A stretch of 64,000 nucleotides of DNA from assembly GCA_040385105.1 (NCBI GenBank), contig JAZKHY010000007.1, positions 1-64,000 of the forward strand, read 5' to 3'. The translations under genes were made by a program, and so were the position numbers. Origin of the DNA: JACMQX01 sp040385105. Its GTDB lineage: Bacteria > Pseudomonadota > Gammaproteobacteria > Burkholderiales > Burkholderiaceae_C. Every line of letters starts with the position of its first letter. Position 1 is the first letter of the stretch. The notes beneath the pieces were generated by a model. That model saw nothing but the letters and a program-made list of their open reading frames with translations. It ran no database searches and was not told the origin of the DNA. Shown here in pieces: positions 36,157-45,651 of this stretch.

Positions 36157-36188
36157 CCCGGGCCAACAGGCTTTGGCCCGGGGCTTTT
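36157..36188 (+). terminator. Probable rho-independent terminator after icmF
   Basis: A 10-bp perfect stem, CCCGGGCCAA with TTGGCCCGGG (57-66 and 73-82 of this block), around a six-base loop. It is followed by GCTTTTCT. The T-tract is short, so termination may be incomplete. It separates ppk2-icmF from the liv operon. Confidence 0.7.
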
Positions 36189-36350
36189 CTCCTCTGTCCG
36201 GGGGTAAGGATGCGCCCGTCCGGACGGATGGCACGCAAAACTACGTAAGGTCATACCCCGTATCAAACGTTTGTTTGCGTCCATAGCATTGCGGCTCTTG
36301 ATGGACGGGCATGGGCCCGCCACCCCCATGCCAACCTGCAGGAGCGCAAT

Positions 36351-37124
36351 TTGCCAGCGGACATCATTCTTGAGACGACAGGGCTGACCAAGGAGTTCAA
36401 GGGCTTCGTGGCCGTGAACCAGGTTGACCTCAAAGTCCAGCGCGGTCATATCCACGCGCTGATCGGGCCGAACGGCGCCGGCAAAACGACGTTCTTCAAC
36501 CTGCTCACCAAATTCCTGCCGCCCACGGCCGGCAGCATCACCTTCAACGGCGTGGACATCACCCATGAAAAGCCGGCGCAGACCGCCCGCCGCGGCATCG
36601 TCCGGTCGTTCCAGATCTCCGCGGTGTTCCCGCACATGACGGTCCTGGAGAATGTGCGCGCCGCGCTGCAGCGCAACATGAACAACTCCTTCCACTTCTG
36701 GAAGGCTGAATCGACGCTGTTCCCGCTGCACCAGCGCGCCCGTGAACTGCTGGCCCAGGTGGACCTGCAGGACTTTGCCGACGAGATGACCGTCAACCTG
36801 CCCTATGGCCGCAAGCGCGCCCTGGAACTGGCCACCACCATGGCGCTGGAGCCCGAGCTGATGCTGCTGGACGAGCCGACCCAGGGCATGGGCCACGAGG
36901 ACGTGGACCGCGTCACCCAGCTGATCAAGAAGGTTTCGGCCGGCCGCACCATCCTGATGGTGGAACACAACATGAATGTGGTGGCCTCGATTGCCGACCG
37001 CATCACCGTGCTGCAGCGCGGTGCCATCATTGCCGACGGACCCTACGCCGAAGTTTCGGCCAATCCCCTGGTCATCGAAGCCTATATGGGCACGGCCGAC
37101 ACTGAACTGCAGGGTGCGCACTGA
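36351..37124 (+). CDS. livG: Branched-chain amino-acid ABC transporter ATPase LivG
   Basis: 257 residues from TTG 36351 with AGGAGCG upstream. Walker A is GPNGAGKTT, and Walker B with the following loop is LMLLDEPTQGMGHED. The signature region is degenerate (NLPYGRKRALELATTMA), which is normal for LivG. A C-terminal MEHNMNV switch segment is also seen. It powers import with LivF. The 246 bases before it hold the icmF terminator and a short CAAACGTTTG dyad (36264-36273) but no gene. Confidence 0.92.
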   Translation: MPADIILETTGLTKEFKGFVAVNQVDLKVQRGHIHALIGPNGAGKTTFFNLLTKFLPPTAGSITFNGVDITHEKPAQTARRGIVRSFQISAVFPHMTVLENVRAALQRNMNNSFHFWKAESTLFPLHQRARELLAQVDLQDFADEMTVNLPYGRKRALELATTMALEPELMLLDEPTQGMGHEDVDRVTQLIKKVSAGRTILMVEHNMNVVASIADRITVLQRGAIIADGPYAEVSANPLVIEAYMGTADTELQGAH

Positions 37125-37828
37125 TGGCCTCCGAACTCCTCAAGATCTCCGACCTGCACGCCTGGTACGGCGAGTCGCACATCCTTCACGGCGTGAACCT
37201 CACGGTGCACGAGGGCGAAGTCGTCTGCCTGCTGGGCCGCAACGGCGCCGGCCGCACGACCACCATGCGTGCCATCGTGGGCCTGACCGGCTCGCGCAAG
37301 GGCTCCATCCGCATCAAGGGCGATGAAGCCATCAAGCTGCCGCCGCACAAGGTCGCGCGCCTGGGCGTGGGCTACTGCCCCGAAGAGCGCGGCATCTTCG
37401 CCAGCCTGTCGGCAGAGGAAAACCTGATGCTGCCGCCCACACTGGCCCCCGGCGGCATGAGCGTCGCGGAAATCTACGACATGTTCCCCAACCTCAAGGA
37501 ACGCGCATCCAGCCCCGGCACCCGCCTGTCGGGCGGCGAGCAGCAGATGCTGGCAGTGGCGCGCATCCTGCGGACCGGCGCGCGGCTGCTGCTGCTCGAC
37601 GAAATCTCCGAGGGCCTGGCGCCGGTCATCGTGCAGAAGCTCGCCGAAATGATCCGCACCCTCAAGGCCAAGGGCTACACCATCGTGCTGGTGGAGCAGA
37701 ACTTCAGGTTTGCCGCGCCGCTGGCGGACCGCTTCTACATCATGGAGCATGGCGCCATCGTCAAGGAGTTCGCGCAGTCGGAACTCCAGCAGAACAAGGC
37801 CATGCTTCAGGAATTCCTCGGCGTCTAG
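37124..37828 (+). CDS. livF: Branched-chain amino-acid ABC transporter ATPase LivF with variant Walker A
   Basis: 234 residues. The start ATG shares its first base with the LivG stop (TGATG). The Walker A loop reads GRNGAGRTTT, with arginine where the ATP-binding lysine is expected. The signature LSGGEQQMLAVARIL and Walker B LLLLDEISEGLAP are intact. LivF pairs with LivG, so the altered site may be weakly active or may reflect a tolerated lineage variant. It lies 61 bases before the binding-protein gene. Confidence 0.9.
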   Translation: MASELLKISDLHAWYGESHILHGVNLTVHEGEVVCLLGRNGAGRTTTMRAIVGLTGSRKGSIRIKGDEAIKLPPHKVARLGVGYCPEERGIFASLSAEENLMLPPTLAPGGMSVAEIYDMFPNLKERASSPGTRLSGGEQQMLAVARILRTGARLLLLDEISEGLAPVIVQKLAEMIRTLKAKGYTIVLVEQNFRFAAPLADRFYIMEHGAIVKEFAQSELQQNKAMLQEFLGV

Positions 37829-37889
37829 CACCTCGCCTGGCGCTCCCTTCCCCATTTCCCCACCACTTCCTTTTTACCCAGGAGACAAC

Positions 37890-39089
37890 ATGAAACTCAA
37901 CGCCCTCGTCGCCGCAATGGCCCTCGGTATCGGCAGCTTCGCAGCCGTCGCACAGACCAACACCGGCCCGGTCAGGATCGGCTTCATCACCGACATGTCC
38001 AGCCTGTATGCCGACATCGACGGCCCCGCCGGCGGTGAAATGATCAAGTGGGCCGTGCAGGACTTCGGCGGCTCGGTGCTGGGCCGCCCGGTCGAAGTGC
38101 TGACCGCCGACCACCAGAACAAGGCCGACGTCGCCAGCTCCAAGGCCCGCGAATGGATCGACAAGGACAACCTGTCGATGCTCATCGGCGGCACCAGCTC
38201 CGGCACGGCTCTGGCCATGTCCAAGGTGGCCTCCGAAAAGAAGCGCCCGTTCATGGTGGTTGGCGCCGGCTCGGCCCGCCTGACCAATGAAGACTGCTCG
38301 CCCTACACCGTTCACTATGCCTACGACACCGTGGCCCTGGCCAAGGTGGCCGGCAATGCGCTGGTCAAGGCCGGCAACAAGAACTGGTACTTCCTGACGG
38401 CCGACTACGCATTCGGCTACTCGCTGGAAGGCGACGCCTCCACCGTGGTCAAGGCCAACGGCGGCACCGTGGCCGGCGCCGTGCGCCACCCGCTCAATGC
38501 GTCCGACTTCTCTTCCTTCCTGCTGCAGGCGCAGTCCAGCAAGGCACAGATCCTGGGCCTTGCCAACGCCGGCGGCGACTTCACCAACGCGATGAAGGCT
38601 GCCAAGGAATTCGGCATCAACAAGACCATGAAGATCGCCGGCCTGCTGGTGTTCATCAACGACGTGCACAGCCTGGGCCTGGCCAACACTGAAGGCCTGC
38701 AGCTTGCCGACAGCTGGTACTGGAACCAGGACGATGCGTCGCGCAAGTTCGCCAAGCGCTTCTTTGACAAGTACAAGCGCATGCCCTCCAGCCTGCAGGC
38801 TGCCGACTATTCCGCCGCCACGACCTACCTGAAGGCCGTGAAGGCTGCGGGCACAACCGACGCCGACAAGGTGATGGCCGAGATGAAGAAGACCGGCGCA
38901 AACGACTTCTACAGCAAGGGCAAGATCCGCGCCGACGGCCGCATGATCCATGACATGTACCTGTTCGAAGTCAAGAGCTCCAAGGACTCGATCACGCCGT
39001 GGGACTACTACAAGACCATCGCCAAGGTTCCGGGCGAGCAGGCCTTCACCACGGTGGCCGAGTCGAAGTGCTCGTTGCTGAAGAAATAA
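37890..39089 (+). CDS. ABC transporter substrate-binding protein, LivJ-like
   Basis: 399 residues from ATG 37890, which has AGGAGACAAC just upstream and starts a clear Sec signal (MKLNALVAAMALGIGSFAAVAQ). The mature protein has the type I periplasmic fold (VRIGFITDMSSLYADIDG, MLIGGTSSGTALAM, LTADYAFGYSLEGD) and two C-terminal Cys-bearing segments. It delivers a branched-chain or related amino acid, perhaps an amide or short acid, to the LivH/LivM channel. The exact ligand is unknown. Confidence 0.9.
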   Translation: MKLNALVAAMALGIGSFAAVAQTNTGPVRIGFITDMSSLYADIDGPAGGEMIKWAVQDFGGSVLGRPVEVLTADHQNKADVASSKAREWIDKDNLSMLIGGTSSGTALAMSKVASEKKRPFMVVGAGSARLTNEDCSPYTVHYAYDTVALAKVAGNALVKAGNKNWYFLTADYAFGYSLEGDASTVVKANGGTVAGAVRHPLNASDFSSFLLQAQSSKAQILGLANAGGDFTNAMKAAKEFGINKTMKIAGLLVFINDVHSLGLANTEGLQLADSWYWNQDDASRKFAKRFFDKYKRMPSSLQAADYSAATTYLKAVKAAGTTDADKVMAEMKKTGANDFYSKGKIRADGRMIHDMYLFEVKSSKDSITPWDYYKTIAKVPGEQAFTTVAESKCSLLKK

Positions 39090-39148
39090 TTTAAAAGTCC
39101 AGGGAGCCGTGCCGTCAGGCCGGCTTCTCTACTCCGCGCAGCGTACAT

Positions 39149-40033
39149 ATGGAAATCTTCGGCATCCCTCACCAGGCATTTCTCGGCCAGCTCATGCTGG
39201 GGCTGGTCAATGGCGCGTTCTACGCCATGCTCAGCCTCGGCCTGGCTGTGATCTTCGGCCTGCTCGACGTCGTGAACTTTGCGCATGGCGCGCTGTACAT
39301 GCTCGGCGCATTTGCCGCCTGGATCATGCTCGACAAATGGCAGGTCAATTACTGGTTTGCACTGGTCCTGGCGCCACTGGCGGTGGGCGTGCTCGGGGTT
39401 GTCATTGAACGCGTTTTCCTCAAGCGGCTGTACGGGCTTGACCCGCTCTACGGCCTGCTGCTGACCTTCGGCCTGTCGCTCATCTTTGAAGGCGTACTGC
39501 GCGAGCAGTACGGCGTGTCAGGCCAGTCGTATCCGGTGCCCGAGCTGCTGTCGGGCGCCACCAATCTCGGCTTCATGGTGCTGCCCAACTACCGCGCCTT
39601 CGTGGTGCTGGCCTCGCTGGTCGTCTGCCTGGGCACCTGGTTCCTGATCGAGCGCACCCGGCTGGGCGCCTACCTGCGTGCCGGCACCGAGAATGCCAAA
39701 CTGGTCCAGGCGTTCGGCGTCAATGTGCCGCTGATGGTCATGCTGACCTATGGCGCCGGCGCCGCCCTTGCCGCATTCGCCGGCGTGCTGGCCGCGCCCA
39801 TCATCCAGGTCACGCCGCTCATGGGCTCCAACCTCATCATCGTGGTGTTTGCCGTAGTGGTGATCGGCGGCATGGGCTCGATCCTTGGCTCCATCATCAC
39901 CGGTCTCGGCCTGGGTGTGGTCGAGGGCCTGACCCGCGTGTTCTACCCTGAGGCTTCGAGTGTTGTGGTGTTTGTCGTCATGGTGATCGTTCTCATGATC
40001 CGCCCGGCAGGCCTGTTCGGCAAGGAGGCATGA
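39149..40033 (+). CDS. livH: Branched-chain amino-acid ABC transporter permease LivH
   Basis: 294 residues with about eight membrane helices and the LivH entry MLGLVNGAFYAMLSLGLAVIFGLLDVVNFAHGALYMLGA. The coupling-loop region RTRLGAYLRAGTENAKLVQAFGVN should contact the ATPases. It forms the inner-membrane channel with LivM, whose gene starts one base after this stop. The 59 bases between livJ and livH show no terminator. Confidence 0.92.
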   Translation: MEIFGIPHQAFLGQLMLGLVNGAFYAMLSLGLAVIFGLLDVVNFAHGALYMLGAFAAWIMLDKWQVNYWFALVLAPLAVGVLGVVIERVFLKRLYGLDPLYGLLLTFGLSLIFEGVLREQYGVSGQSYPVPELLSGATNLGFMVLPNYRAFVVLASLVVCLGTWFLIERTRLGAYLRAGTENAKLVQAFGVNVPLMVMLTYGAGAALAAFAGVLAAPIIQVTPLMGSNLIIVVFAVVVIGGMGSILGSIITGLGLGVVEGLTRVFYPEASSVVVFVVMVIVLMIRPAGLFGKEA

Positions 40034-40034
40034 C

Positions 40035-40991
40035 ATGAACAACTCCAACAAGATCACCCGCATTACCTATGTTGGCATCCTGGCGCTGCTGCTGATCGCG
40101 CCACTGATCGGGCTGTACCCGGTCTTTGTGATGAAGCTTCTGTGCTTCGCGCTGTTCGCCTGCGCGTTCAACCTGCTGCTCGGGTTTACGGGGCTGCTGT
40201 CGTTTGGCCATGCGGCGTTCTTCGGTTTTGCAGCCTATGTCACGGGCTGGGCCATCAAGAGTGCAGGCCTGACGCCCGAACTGGGCATCCTGGCAGGTGT
40301 CGTGGTTGCCGCCTTGATCGGCCTGGTCTTCGGGCTCGTCGCCATCAGGCGCCAGGGCATCTACTTCGCGATGATCACGCTGGCGCTGGCCCAGATGGTC
40401 TATTTCATCTGCCTGCAGGCGTCATTTACCGGCGGCGAAGACGGCCTGCAGGGCGTGCCGCGCGGCAACCTGTTCGGCATGCTCTCCCTGATGTCGGACA
40501 CCACCATGTACTACGTCGTGCTGGCTGTATTCGTAGCCAGCTTCCTGGCCATCTCGCGCATCGTGACCTCGCCGTTCGGCCAGGTGCTGAAGATGATCCG
40601 CGAGAACGAGCCCCGCGCCATCTCCCTGGGCTACCAGGTGGACCGCTACAAGCTGCTGGCCTTCGTGCTGTCGGCTGGGCTCGCCGGCCTGGCCGGCTCG
40701 CTCAAGACCCTGGTCATGGGCTTTGCCACACTGTCCGACGTGCACTGGTCCATGTCCGGCGAGGTCATCTTGATGAGCCTGCTGGGCGGCGTCGGCACCT
40801 TCTTCGGCCCGGTGTTCGGCGCCGGCATCGTGATCTCGCTGCAGAACCTGCTGGCCGACAAGGTCGGCGCCTGGGTCACGGTGATCATCGGCGCCATCTT
40901 CGTGGTCTGCGTGCTGGCCTTCCGCAAGGGCGTGGTCGGCGAGCTGCAAGCCTGGCGCGAGCGCCGCCGCCTTGCGTCCAAGGCAGCTTAA
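40035..40991 (+). CDS. livM: Branched-chain amino-acid ABC transporter permease LivM
   Basis: 318 residues with the LivM signature FNLLLGFTGLLSFGHAAFFGFAAYVTGWA near residue 50 and a coupling loop SPFGQVLKMIRENEPRAISLGYQVDRYKL. About eight to ten membrane helices are seen. It is the last gene of livGFJHM. An intergenic repeat (41017-41098) separates it from the convergent metallo-hydrolase and may end both transcripts. Confidence 0.92.
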   Translation: MNNSNKITRITYVGILALLLIAPLIGLYPVFVMKLLCFALFACAFNLLLGFTGLLSFGHAAFFGFAAYVTGWAIKSAGLTPELGILAGVVVAALIGLVFGLVAIRRQGIYFAMITLALAQMVYFICLQASFTGGEDGLQGVPRGNLFGMLSLMSDTTMYYVVLAVFVASFLAISRIVTSPFGQVLKMIRENEPRAISLGYQVDRYKLLAFVLSAGLAGLAGSLKTLVMGFATLSDVHWSMSGEVILMSLLGGVGTFFGPVFGAGIVISLQNLLADKVGAWVTVIIGAIFVVCVLAFRKGVVGELQAWRERRRLASKAA

Positions 40992-41016
40992 GCCCTGGAA
41001 AGCGTCAATCCGAGGA

Positions 41017-41098
41017 AGCCGTGGAACCGGTTTTGCCGGGCCACTGGCTTCGCCCCCCAGTGGGGGGAGCGGCCGCAGGCCGGACGGGGGGCGTCCTA
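41017..41098. repeat. 82-bp GC-rich intergenic repeat, copy B
   Basis: This is the second copy of the repeat at 24050-24131, in the same orientation. It holds the CCCCCCAGTGGGGGG hairpin. It lies between the convergent livM and metallo-hydrolase genes and ends one base before the hydrolase stop codon. The two copies and their shared placement at gene ends suggest a mobile or terminator-like element family. Confidence 0.85.
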
Positions 41099-41099
41099 C

Positions 41100-42566
41100 C
41101 TACCGGCCAATCATCTGGTTGAGCTCGGTCATGGAAGTCATTCGCCCGTGCAGCGGCAGGATGCGCTGAACATCCAGGCGCAGCCGCCCGATATTTCCGG
41201 CCAGGTTCACATGGTTGTCGTTGCGCACGGCGGGCGGCGGTGCGTTGGGCGGGCCGGGGGTGTAGGCATCAGCCTCGACCAGGATCTTCTCCGCTGGCAG
41301 GTACACCATGTTGAAGCCCTGGGCATGCACGCTGTCGGCGATGGCATGGACTTCCACCGTGCGAACGCCGTCGGTGAACACGCGCTTGCCATCCACTCCC
41401 ATCACCTGTGCCTTGCGGCCGGACTTTTCCAGCGCATCGGGGTTGATCCGGTTCGGGTTGGCCATCACCCGCTCGAAGAACGGCCTGGCCATTTCGCTGG
41501 TCACCAGCGTCACGCCTTGCGAGGCCGCCGCGCGCAGGCCGCCGGAATGGTCGAAATGGTGGTGCGAATTGATGACGTAGCGGATCTCCTTGCCCGGAAC
41601 AATCCTGCGCACCTCTGCCAGCACCGGCAGCGCGCGGCCATCGTACAGCGGGCTCTCCACCAGGATGACGTGGTCGCGCATCTCGATGGCCACGCTGTTG
41701 TGCGAACCACCCGCAATGAACCACACACCGGGCGCGGCCTGCTCGGACGTCACCCGCTCCGCAGCAGTCCGGACGGCCGCCGGCACCTCGATGCCTGAAG
41801 GTGCGTTGGCCTGCACCTCCCTGACCTCGAGGTCCAGCACCGGAAAGCCGCCCTGGCTTTGGCGAATGCGGGTGGGAAACTTGACGCCGGCAAAGTCCCT
41901 GTAGTCCGAGAATGTCGTCATCACGTCTATGTCGCCCATCACCGCATTGGGCTGGCGCGAGTCAACGCGCTCGACCAGGTTGTCGGCATTGATCCAGGCC
42001 GTCGCGCTGAAGCGGCCGGGCTCGGCAAACGAGACTGCCGTGATGCGCCGGCCCCCTTCGTCACGGTAAGTGGCCGTGGCCTTGTTGCGCAACGCGGCCT
42101 TGATCACGCCATGGGGTGTGGTCCACAGGTCGTGGATGCGCGCATCCAGCGCCAGCGGCGCGGCCGCCGTTGCGGTGCCCACCATGTTCCATGAATCGGT
42201 GCCGCGCAGCCAGCCGCTGGTGCGCTGCTCGCCCTGACCCATCAGCGGCACGGCGCCGCCGCCGGTGACCTCGGCGCGGCTGCGCGCCGCGTCTTCGCGC
42301 AGCGCGGCGTTTTCATAGTCGGCCACGCGCGAGTAGCTGGAGTAGGTGATGCGCGGCCACATCATGCCGGGCTGGAACGCCTGGCCGAACGTGGCGCCGG
42401 TGCCGGTGCCGGCATAGCGCAGGGTCTTGAGCGTGGCACCGCCCATGGCCTGGTCGGCGCGCTGCAGCACGGTGGCTGCATCTTCAGGGGCCATGGAAGC
42501 GCATCCGGCCAGGCCCAGCAGGGCTGCAGATGCAAACAGGTGGGCCAGCGCATTGCGTCGTTTCAT
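41100..42566 (-). CDS. MBL-fold metallo-hydrolase, predicted lipoprotein
   Basis: 488 residues from ATG 42566, chosen because AAGGAGACAAGC precedes it and because the signal with lipobox LGLAGC then sits at the start. The metallo-beta-lactamase motif INSHHHFDHSGGL is near residue 315, and later metal ligands are likely in the ADAYTPG region. The ~240 residues before it are a beta-rich domain seen in a subgroup of secreted MBL proteins. The substrate is unknown. It is divergent from an SDR gene. Confidence 0.82.
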   Translation of the reverse strand: MKRRNALAHLFASAALLGLAGCASMAPEDAATVLQRADQAMGGATLKTLRYAGTGTGATFGQAFQPGMMWPRITYSSYSRVADYENAALREDAARSRAEVTGGGAVPLMGQGEQRTSGWLRGTDSWNMVGTATAAAPLALDARIHDLWTTPHGVIKAALRNKATATYRDEGGRRITAVSFAEPGRFSATAWINADNLVERVDSRQPNAVMGDIDVMTTFSDYRDFAGVKFPTRIRQSQGGFPVLDLEVREVQANAPSGIEVPAAVRTAAERVTSEQAAPGVWFIAGGSHNSVAIEMRDHVILVESPLYDGRALPVLAEVRRIVPGKEIRYVINSHHHFDHSGGLRAAASQGVTLVTSEMARPFFERVMANPNRINPDALEKSGRKAQVMGVDGKRVFTDGVRTVEVHAIADSVHAQGFNMVYLPAEKILVEADAYTPGPPNAPPPAVRNDNHVNLAGNIGRLRLDVQRILPLHGRMTSMTELNQMIGR

Positions 42567-42715
42567 GCTTGTCTCCTTGTGGTCCTGCGGGCCGGACATG
42601 CGGCCTGTTGTGTCATGCAGGTGATTGGAAGCTTACTGCGTTGCGGCTACTCTGGGTGGCAACCTGGCCGCGTGGCCGGGAAAACCCTTGGACACAGCAA
42701 CAGGACATACAAGCC

Positions 42716-43507
42716 ATGAACACCCCCGCCAACACAGCCATGACCGACCTTTTCTCCCTCAAGGGCCGCAGCGCCCTCATCACCGGCGGCTCCCGCGGCA
42801 TCGGCCGGATGATCGCCGCCGGCTTCCTGGCCCAGGGCGCGCGCGTCTACATTTCGGCGCGCAAGGCCTCCGCCTGCGACCAGACCGCCGCCGAACTCTC
42901 GGCCTTCGGCACCTGCGTGTCGCTGCCGGCGGATGTGTCCACCGTGGAGGGCGCGAAAGCCCTGGCCGCAGCCTATGAAAAGCATGAGGGCGAGCTGGAC
43001 ATCCTGGTCAACAACGCCGGGGCAGCCTGGGGCGAGCCCTACGACAGCTTTCCGGAAAGCGGCTGGGACAAGGTGGTGGACCTGAACCTCAAGGCGCCCT
43101 TCTTCCTGACGCAGGCACTCACACCCCTGCTGCGCAAGGCAGCGGCGAGGCAAGTGGCCAAGGTCATCAACATTGCGTCGATCGACGGCATCTCGGTCAA
43201 TCCGCAGGAAACGTATTCGTACGCCGCCAGCAAGGCCGGGCTGATCCACCTGACCCACCGCATGTCGCTGCGCCTCGCGCAGGACAACATCGCCGTCACG
43301 GCGATCGCGCCCGGGGCCTTCGCCTCCAGCATGAACCGGGATGCCCGCGACCATGCGGACGAAGTGGCCAAACGCATCCCGGCAGGCCGCGTGGGCACCG
43401 ACGAAGACATGGCCGGCGCGGCCATTTACCTTGCATCCCGCGCCGGCGACTATGTGGTGGGTGCCACGCTGGTGGTGGACGGCGGCGTCACGCTGGCGCG
43501 CGGCTGA
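42716..43507 (+). CDS. Short-chain dehydrogenase/reductase (SDR)
   Basis: 263 residues from ATG 42716, with ATG 42740 (MTDLFSL) as a shorter alternative. The NAD(P)-binding motif TGGSRGIG is at residues 23-30, NNAG follows strand four, and the catalytic YAASKAG is in the classical place. The C-terminus ends in YVVGATLVVDGGVTLA. Classical FabG-like family, substrate not assignable. The region to the divergent MBL gene (150 bases) should hold both promoters. Confidence 0.87.
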   Translation: MNTPANTAMTDLFSLKGRSALITGGSRGIGRMIAAGFLAQGARVYISARKASACDQTAAELSAFGTCVSLPADVSTVEGAKALAAAYEKHEGELDILVNNAGAAWGEPYDSFPESGWDKVVDLNLKAPFFLTQALTPLLRKAAARQVAKVINIASIDGISVNPQETYSYAASKAGLIHLTHRMSLRLAQDNIAVTAIAPGAFASSMNRDARDHADEVAKRIPAGRVGTDEDMAGAAIYLASRAGDYVVGATLVVDGGVTLARG

Positions 43508-43626
43508 GCCTGTTTCAAAACCCGGCAAACTTTGCCTGACGCTTACGTCTGGCAGACATTGCCTTTGCGCAACCCGGTTCTCATGTAGTTGTACCAAAGC
43601 GGCCTTCCGGGCCGCAGGAGAAATGC

Positions 43627-45540
43627 ATGACATTGACCACTTTCGCCAACCGTTGCGCTGCAGGCCCCCTGGCCCGCACCTTCGCCGCCCTGCTGCTGGC
43701 GTGCGCAGCCACAGCCGGATTCGCCCAGGCCGCGCCCGAAGAGGCTGACCCGCCGGGCCGAGTCGGCCGCGTCACCCACACCGAAGGCGCGGTGAGCTTT
43801 GCCGAAGCCGGCCGCAATGACTGGACCAACGCCCTGCACAACCGGCCGCTCACCGGCGGCGACCGCCTGTGGGTGGACCGCAATGCGCGCAGCGAGCTTC
43901 ATGTCGGCTCCAGCGCGGTGCGCCTGGGCGCGCTCACCAACCTGGAAATCACGGCGCTGGACGACCAGGCCACGCAGTTCAACCTGACGCAGGGCTCGCT
44001 GAGCGTGCGCATCCGCGAGATGGCGGCCGGCGAGCGCTTTGAGGTCGGCACGCCCAACCTGGCGCTGGCACTGACCCAGCCGGGCGAATACCGCATTGAC
44101 GTGAATCCGGCGGGCGACACCACCCGCGTAGCCGTGCATTCGGGCAGCGCCGTGGTGTACGGCGAGAACCGCGAAAGCGCAAGCTTCAGCGCCGGGCAGC
44201 AAATGAGCTTCTCGGGCCGCAACCTCGCGCCGGCGGCGCCCAACGCCTGGCTGCAACGCGACGCCTTCGACCAGTGGGCCGCAACGCGCGACCGGATGGA
44301 AGACGAATCGGTGACGGCGCGCTATGTATCGCGCGACGTCATCGGCTACCAGCAGCTGGACCAGCATGGCGAGTGGCGCAATGACGCGGCCCTCGGCCCG
44401 GTGTGGATTCCCCGCGTCACGGTGGCCGACTGGGCGCCTTACCGCTACGGCCAGTGGAGCTGGATCGCACCCTGGGGCTGGACCTGGATCGACGATGCGC
44501 CCTGGGGCTTTGCGCCGTCGCACTACGGCCGCTGGGCCCAGGTGGGCGCACGCTGGGCCTGGGTGCCGGGGCCGCGTACGCACCGCCCGGTGTATGCGCC
44601 GGCGCTGGTCGCCTTTGTGGGCGGCAACAGCGGTGGCGATGTCAACTGGAGCATCTCGCTCGGCTCGGGCGGCCCCGGCGTGGCCTGGTTCCCGCTCGGC
44701 CCCGGCGACGCATGGCGCCCGGGCTATCGCACGAGCCGCCGCTACATCGACAATGCCAACCGGTTTGTGGACAACCGCCCCGGCCGCGGCGGCTACTTCG
44801 AGCACCAGCGCCGGCCCGGCGCGGTCACTGCGGTGAATGCCGACGACTTCGGCCGCGGCAGGCCCGGACGCGGCTTCCAGCGCGTGCCCGATGGCGAACT
44901 GTCCCGTGCCCGCGTGGTGGACCCGCCGCCCACGCCCGGCCGCAACTTCGGCAACCGCGACCGCCCCGCGCCGCCGCGCGCCCTGCCCCCCACCGCCGTG
45001 CTGAACCAGCCCGCGCCACCGGCCGCCGCACAACCGCCACAGCGCCCTGAGCAAGCCCGGCAGGAGCAGCGCCAGCGGGACCAGGAACAACGCATGCGCG
45101 CATGGCAGGAACGAGGCCTGGGCGACCAGGGGCTGCGGCAGCAACAGATACAGCAACAGCAGCAGCGGCAGGCCATGGAACAGCAACAGCAGCGGCAAGC
45201 TATGGAACAGCAGGAGCGCACCCGGCGCGAACAGCGGGAGCAGCGTGAACAGCAGGAACGGCTCCAGCGGCAGCAGGCCCAGCCGCCGCGCGCCATGCCC
45301 GAGCGCGTGCAGCCGCCAGCGCCCCAGGTGCGCCAGGAACAGCAGGCGCGGCCGGAGCCGCCTGTACGCCGCGAACCCCAGGCACGGCCGCAGGTCCAGG
45401 ACCGCCCGCAGCCGGAGCAGCGGCAGCCGCGCGCCGAAGGCCCGCGCCGTGACCGCCCGGAGGGTCGCCAGGACCGGGCCGACCGGCCGGATCGGCCAGA
45501 GCGTGCGGGGCGTTTCGAGCGCGGCCCCAACCGCGACTGA
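43627..45540 (+). CDS. Exported FecR-domain/DUF6600-like protein with Gln-rich tail
   Basis: 637 residues. A signal peptide (FAALLLACAATAGFAQA) is followed by a FecR-like beta domain (RVGRVTHTEGAVSFAEAG, LTQGSLSVRIREM, residues ~45-200). Then comes a Trp-rich middle region, APYRYGQWSWIAPWGWTWIDDAPWGFAPSHYGRWAQ, typical of DUF6600. From about residue 460 the chain is low complexity, with many Gln, Arg and Pro. Related genes are often misnamed as ParA. It is probably an envelope protein of unknown function. It overlaps a hairpin at its stop but has no clear terminator. Confidence 0.78.
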   Translation: MTLTTFANRCAAGPLARTFAALLLACAATAGFAQAAPEEADPPGRVGRVTHTEGAVSFAEAGRNDWTNALHNRPLTGGDRLWVDRNARSELHVGSSAVRLGALTNLEITALDDQATQFNLTQGSLSVRIREMAAGERFEVGTPNLALALTQPGEYRIDVNPAGDTTRVAVHSGSAVVYGENRESASFSAGQQMSFSGRNLAPAAPNAWLQRDAFDQWAATRDRMEDESVTARYVSRDVIGYQQLDQHGEWRNDAALGPVWIPRVTVADWAPYRYGQWSWIAPWGWTWIDDAPWGFAPSHYGRWAQVGARWAWVPGPRTHRPVYAPALVAFVGGNSGGDVNWSISLGSGGPGVAWFPLGPGDAWRPGYRTSRRYIDNANRFVDNRPGRGGYFEHQRRPGAVTAVNADDFGRGRPGRGFQRVPDGELSRARVVDPPPTPGRNFGNRDRPAPPRALPPTAVLNQPAPPAAAQPPQRPEQARQEQRQRDQEQRMRAWQERGLGDQGLRQQQIQQQQQRQAMEQQQQRQAMEQQERTRREQREQREQQERLQRQQAQPPRAMPERVQPPAPQVRQEQQARPEPPVRREPQARPQVQDRPQPEQRQPRAEGPRRDRPEGRQDRADRPDRPERAGRFERGPNRD

Positions 45541-45651
45541 CGCCTTCAGCGTCAGACAGCACGCCGTCCTGCCACCTTGCGTGCGTTCGCGCACACACAG
45601 ATGCCGAGCCCTCACCGTAAGCTGGCAGACAACCGAAATCAGGAGCAACCC

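Noticed and set aside
34455..37121. 888-residue open frame on the minus strand opposite icmF and livG
   Set aside because: Shadow frame of GC-rich coding DNA: composition is His/Val/Gly-biased with no domain, and the plus-strand genes are certain.
37710..37889. N-terminal extension of the LivJ-like frame
   Set aside because: It overlaps the end of livF, and the signal peptide starts at 37890.
45537..45555. Hairpin CTGACGC-CTTCA-GCGTCAG at the FecR-like stop
   Set aside because: It lacks a T-tract, and the stem includes the stop codon. It is too weak to call.
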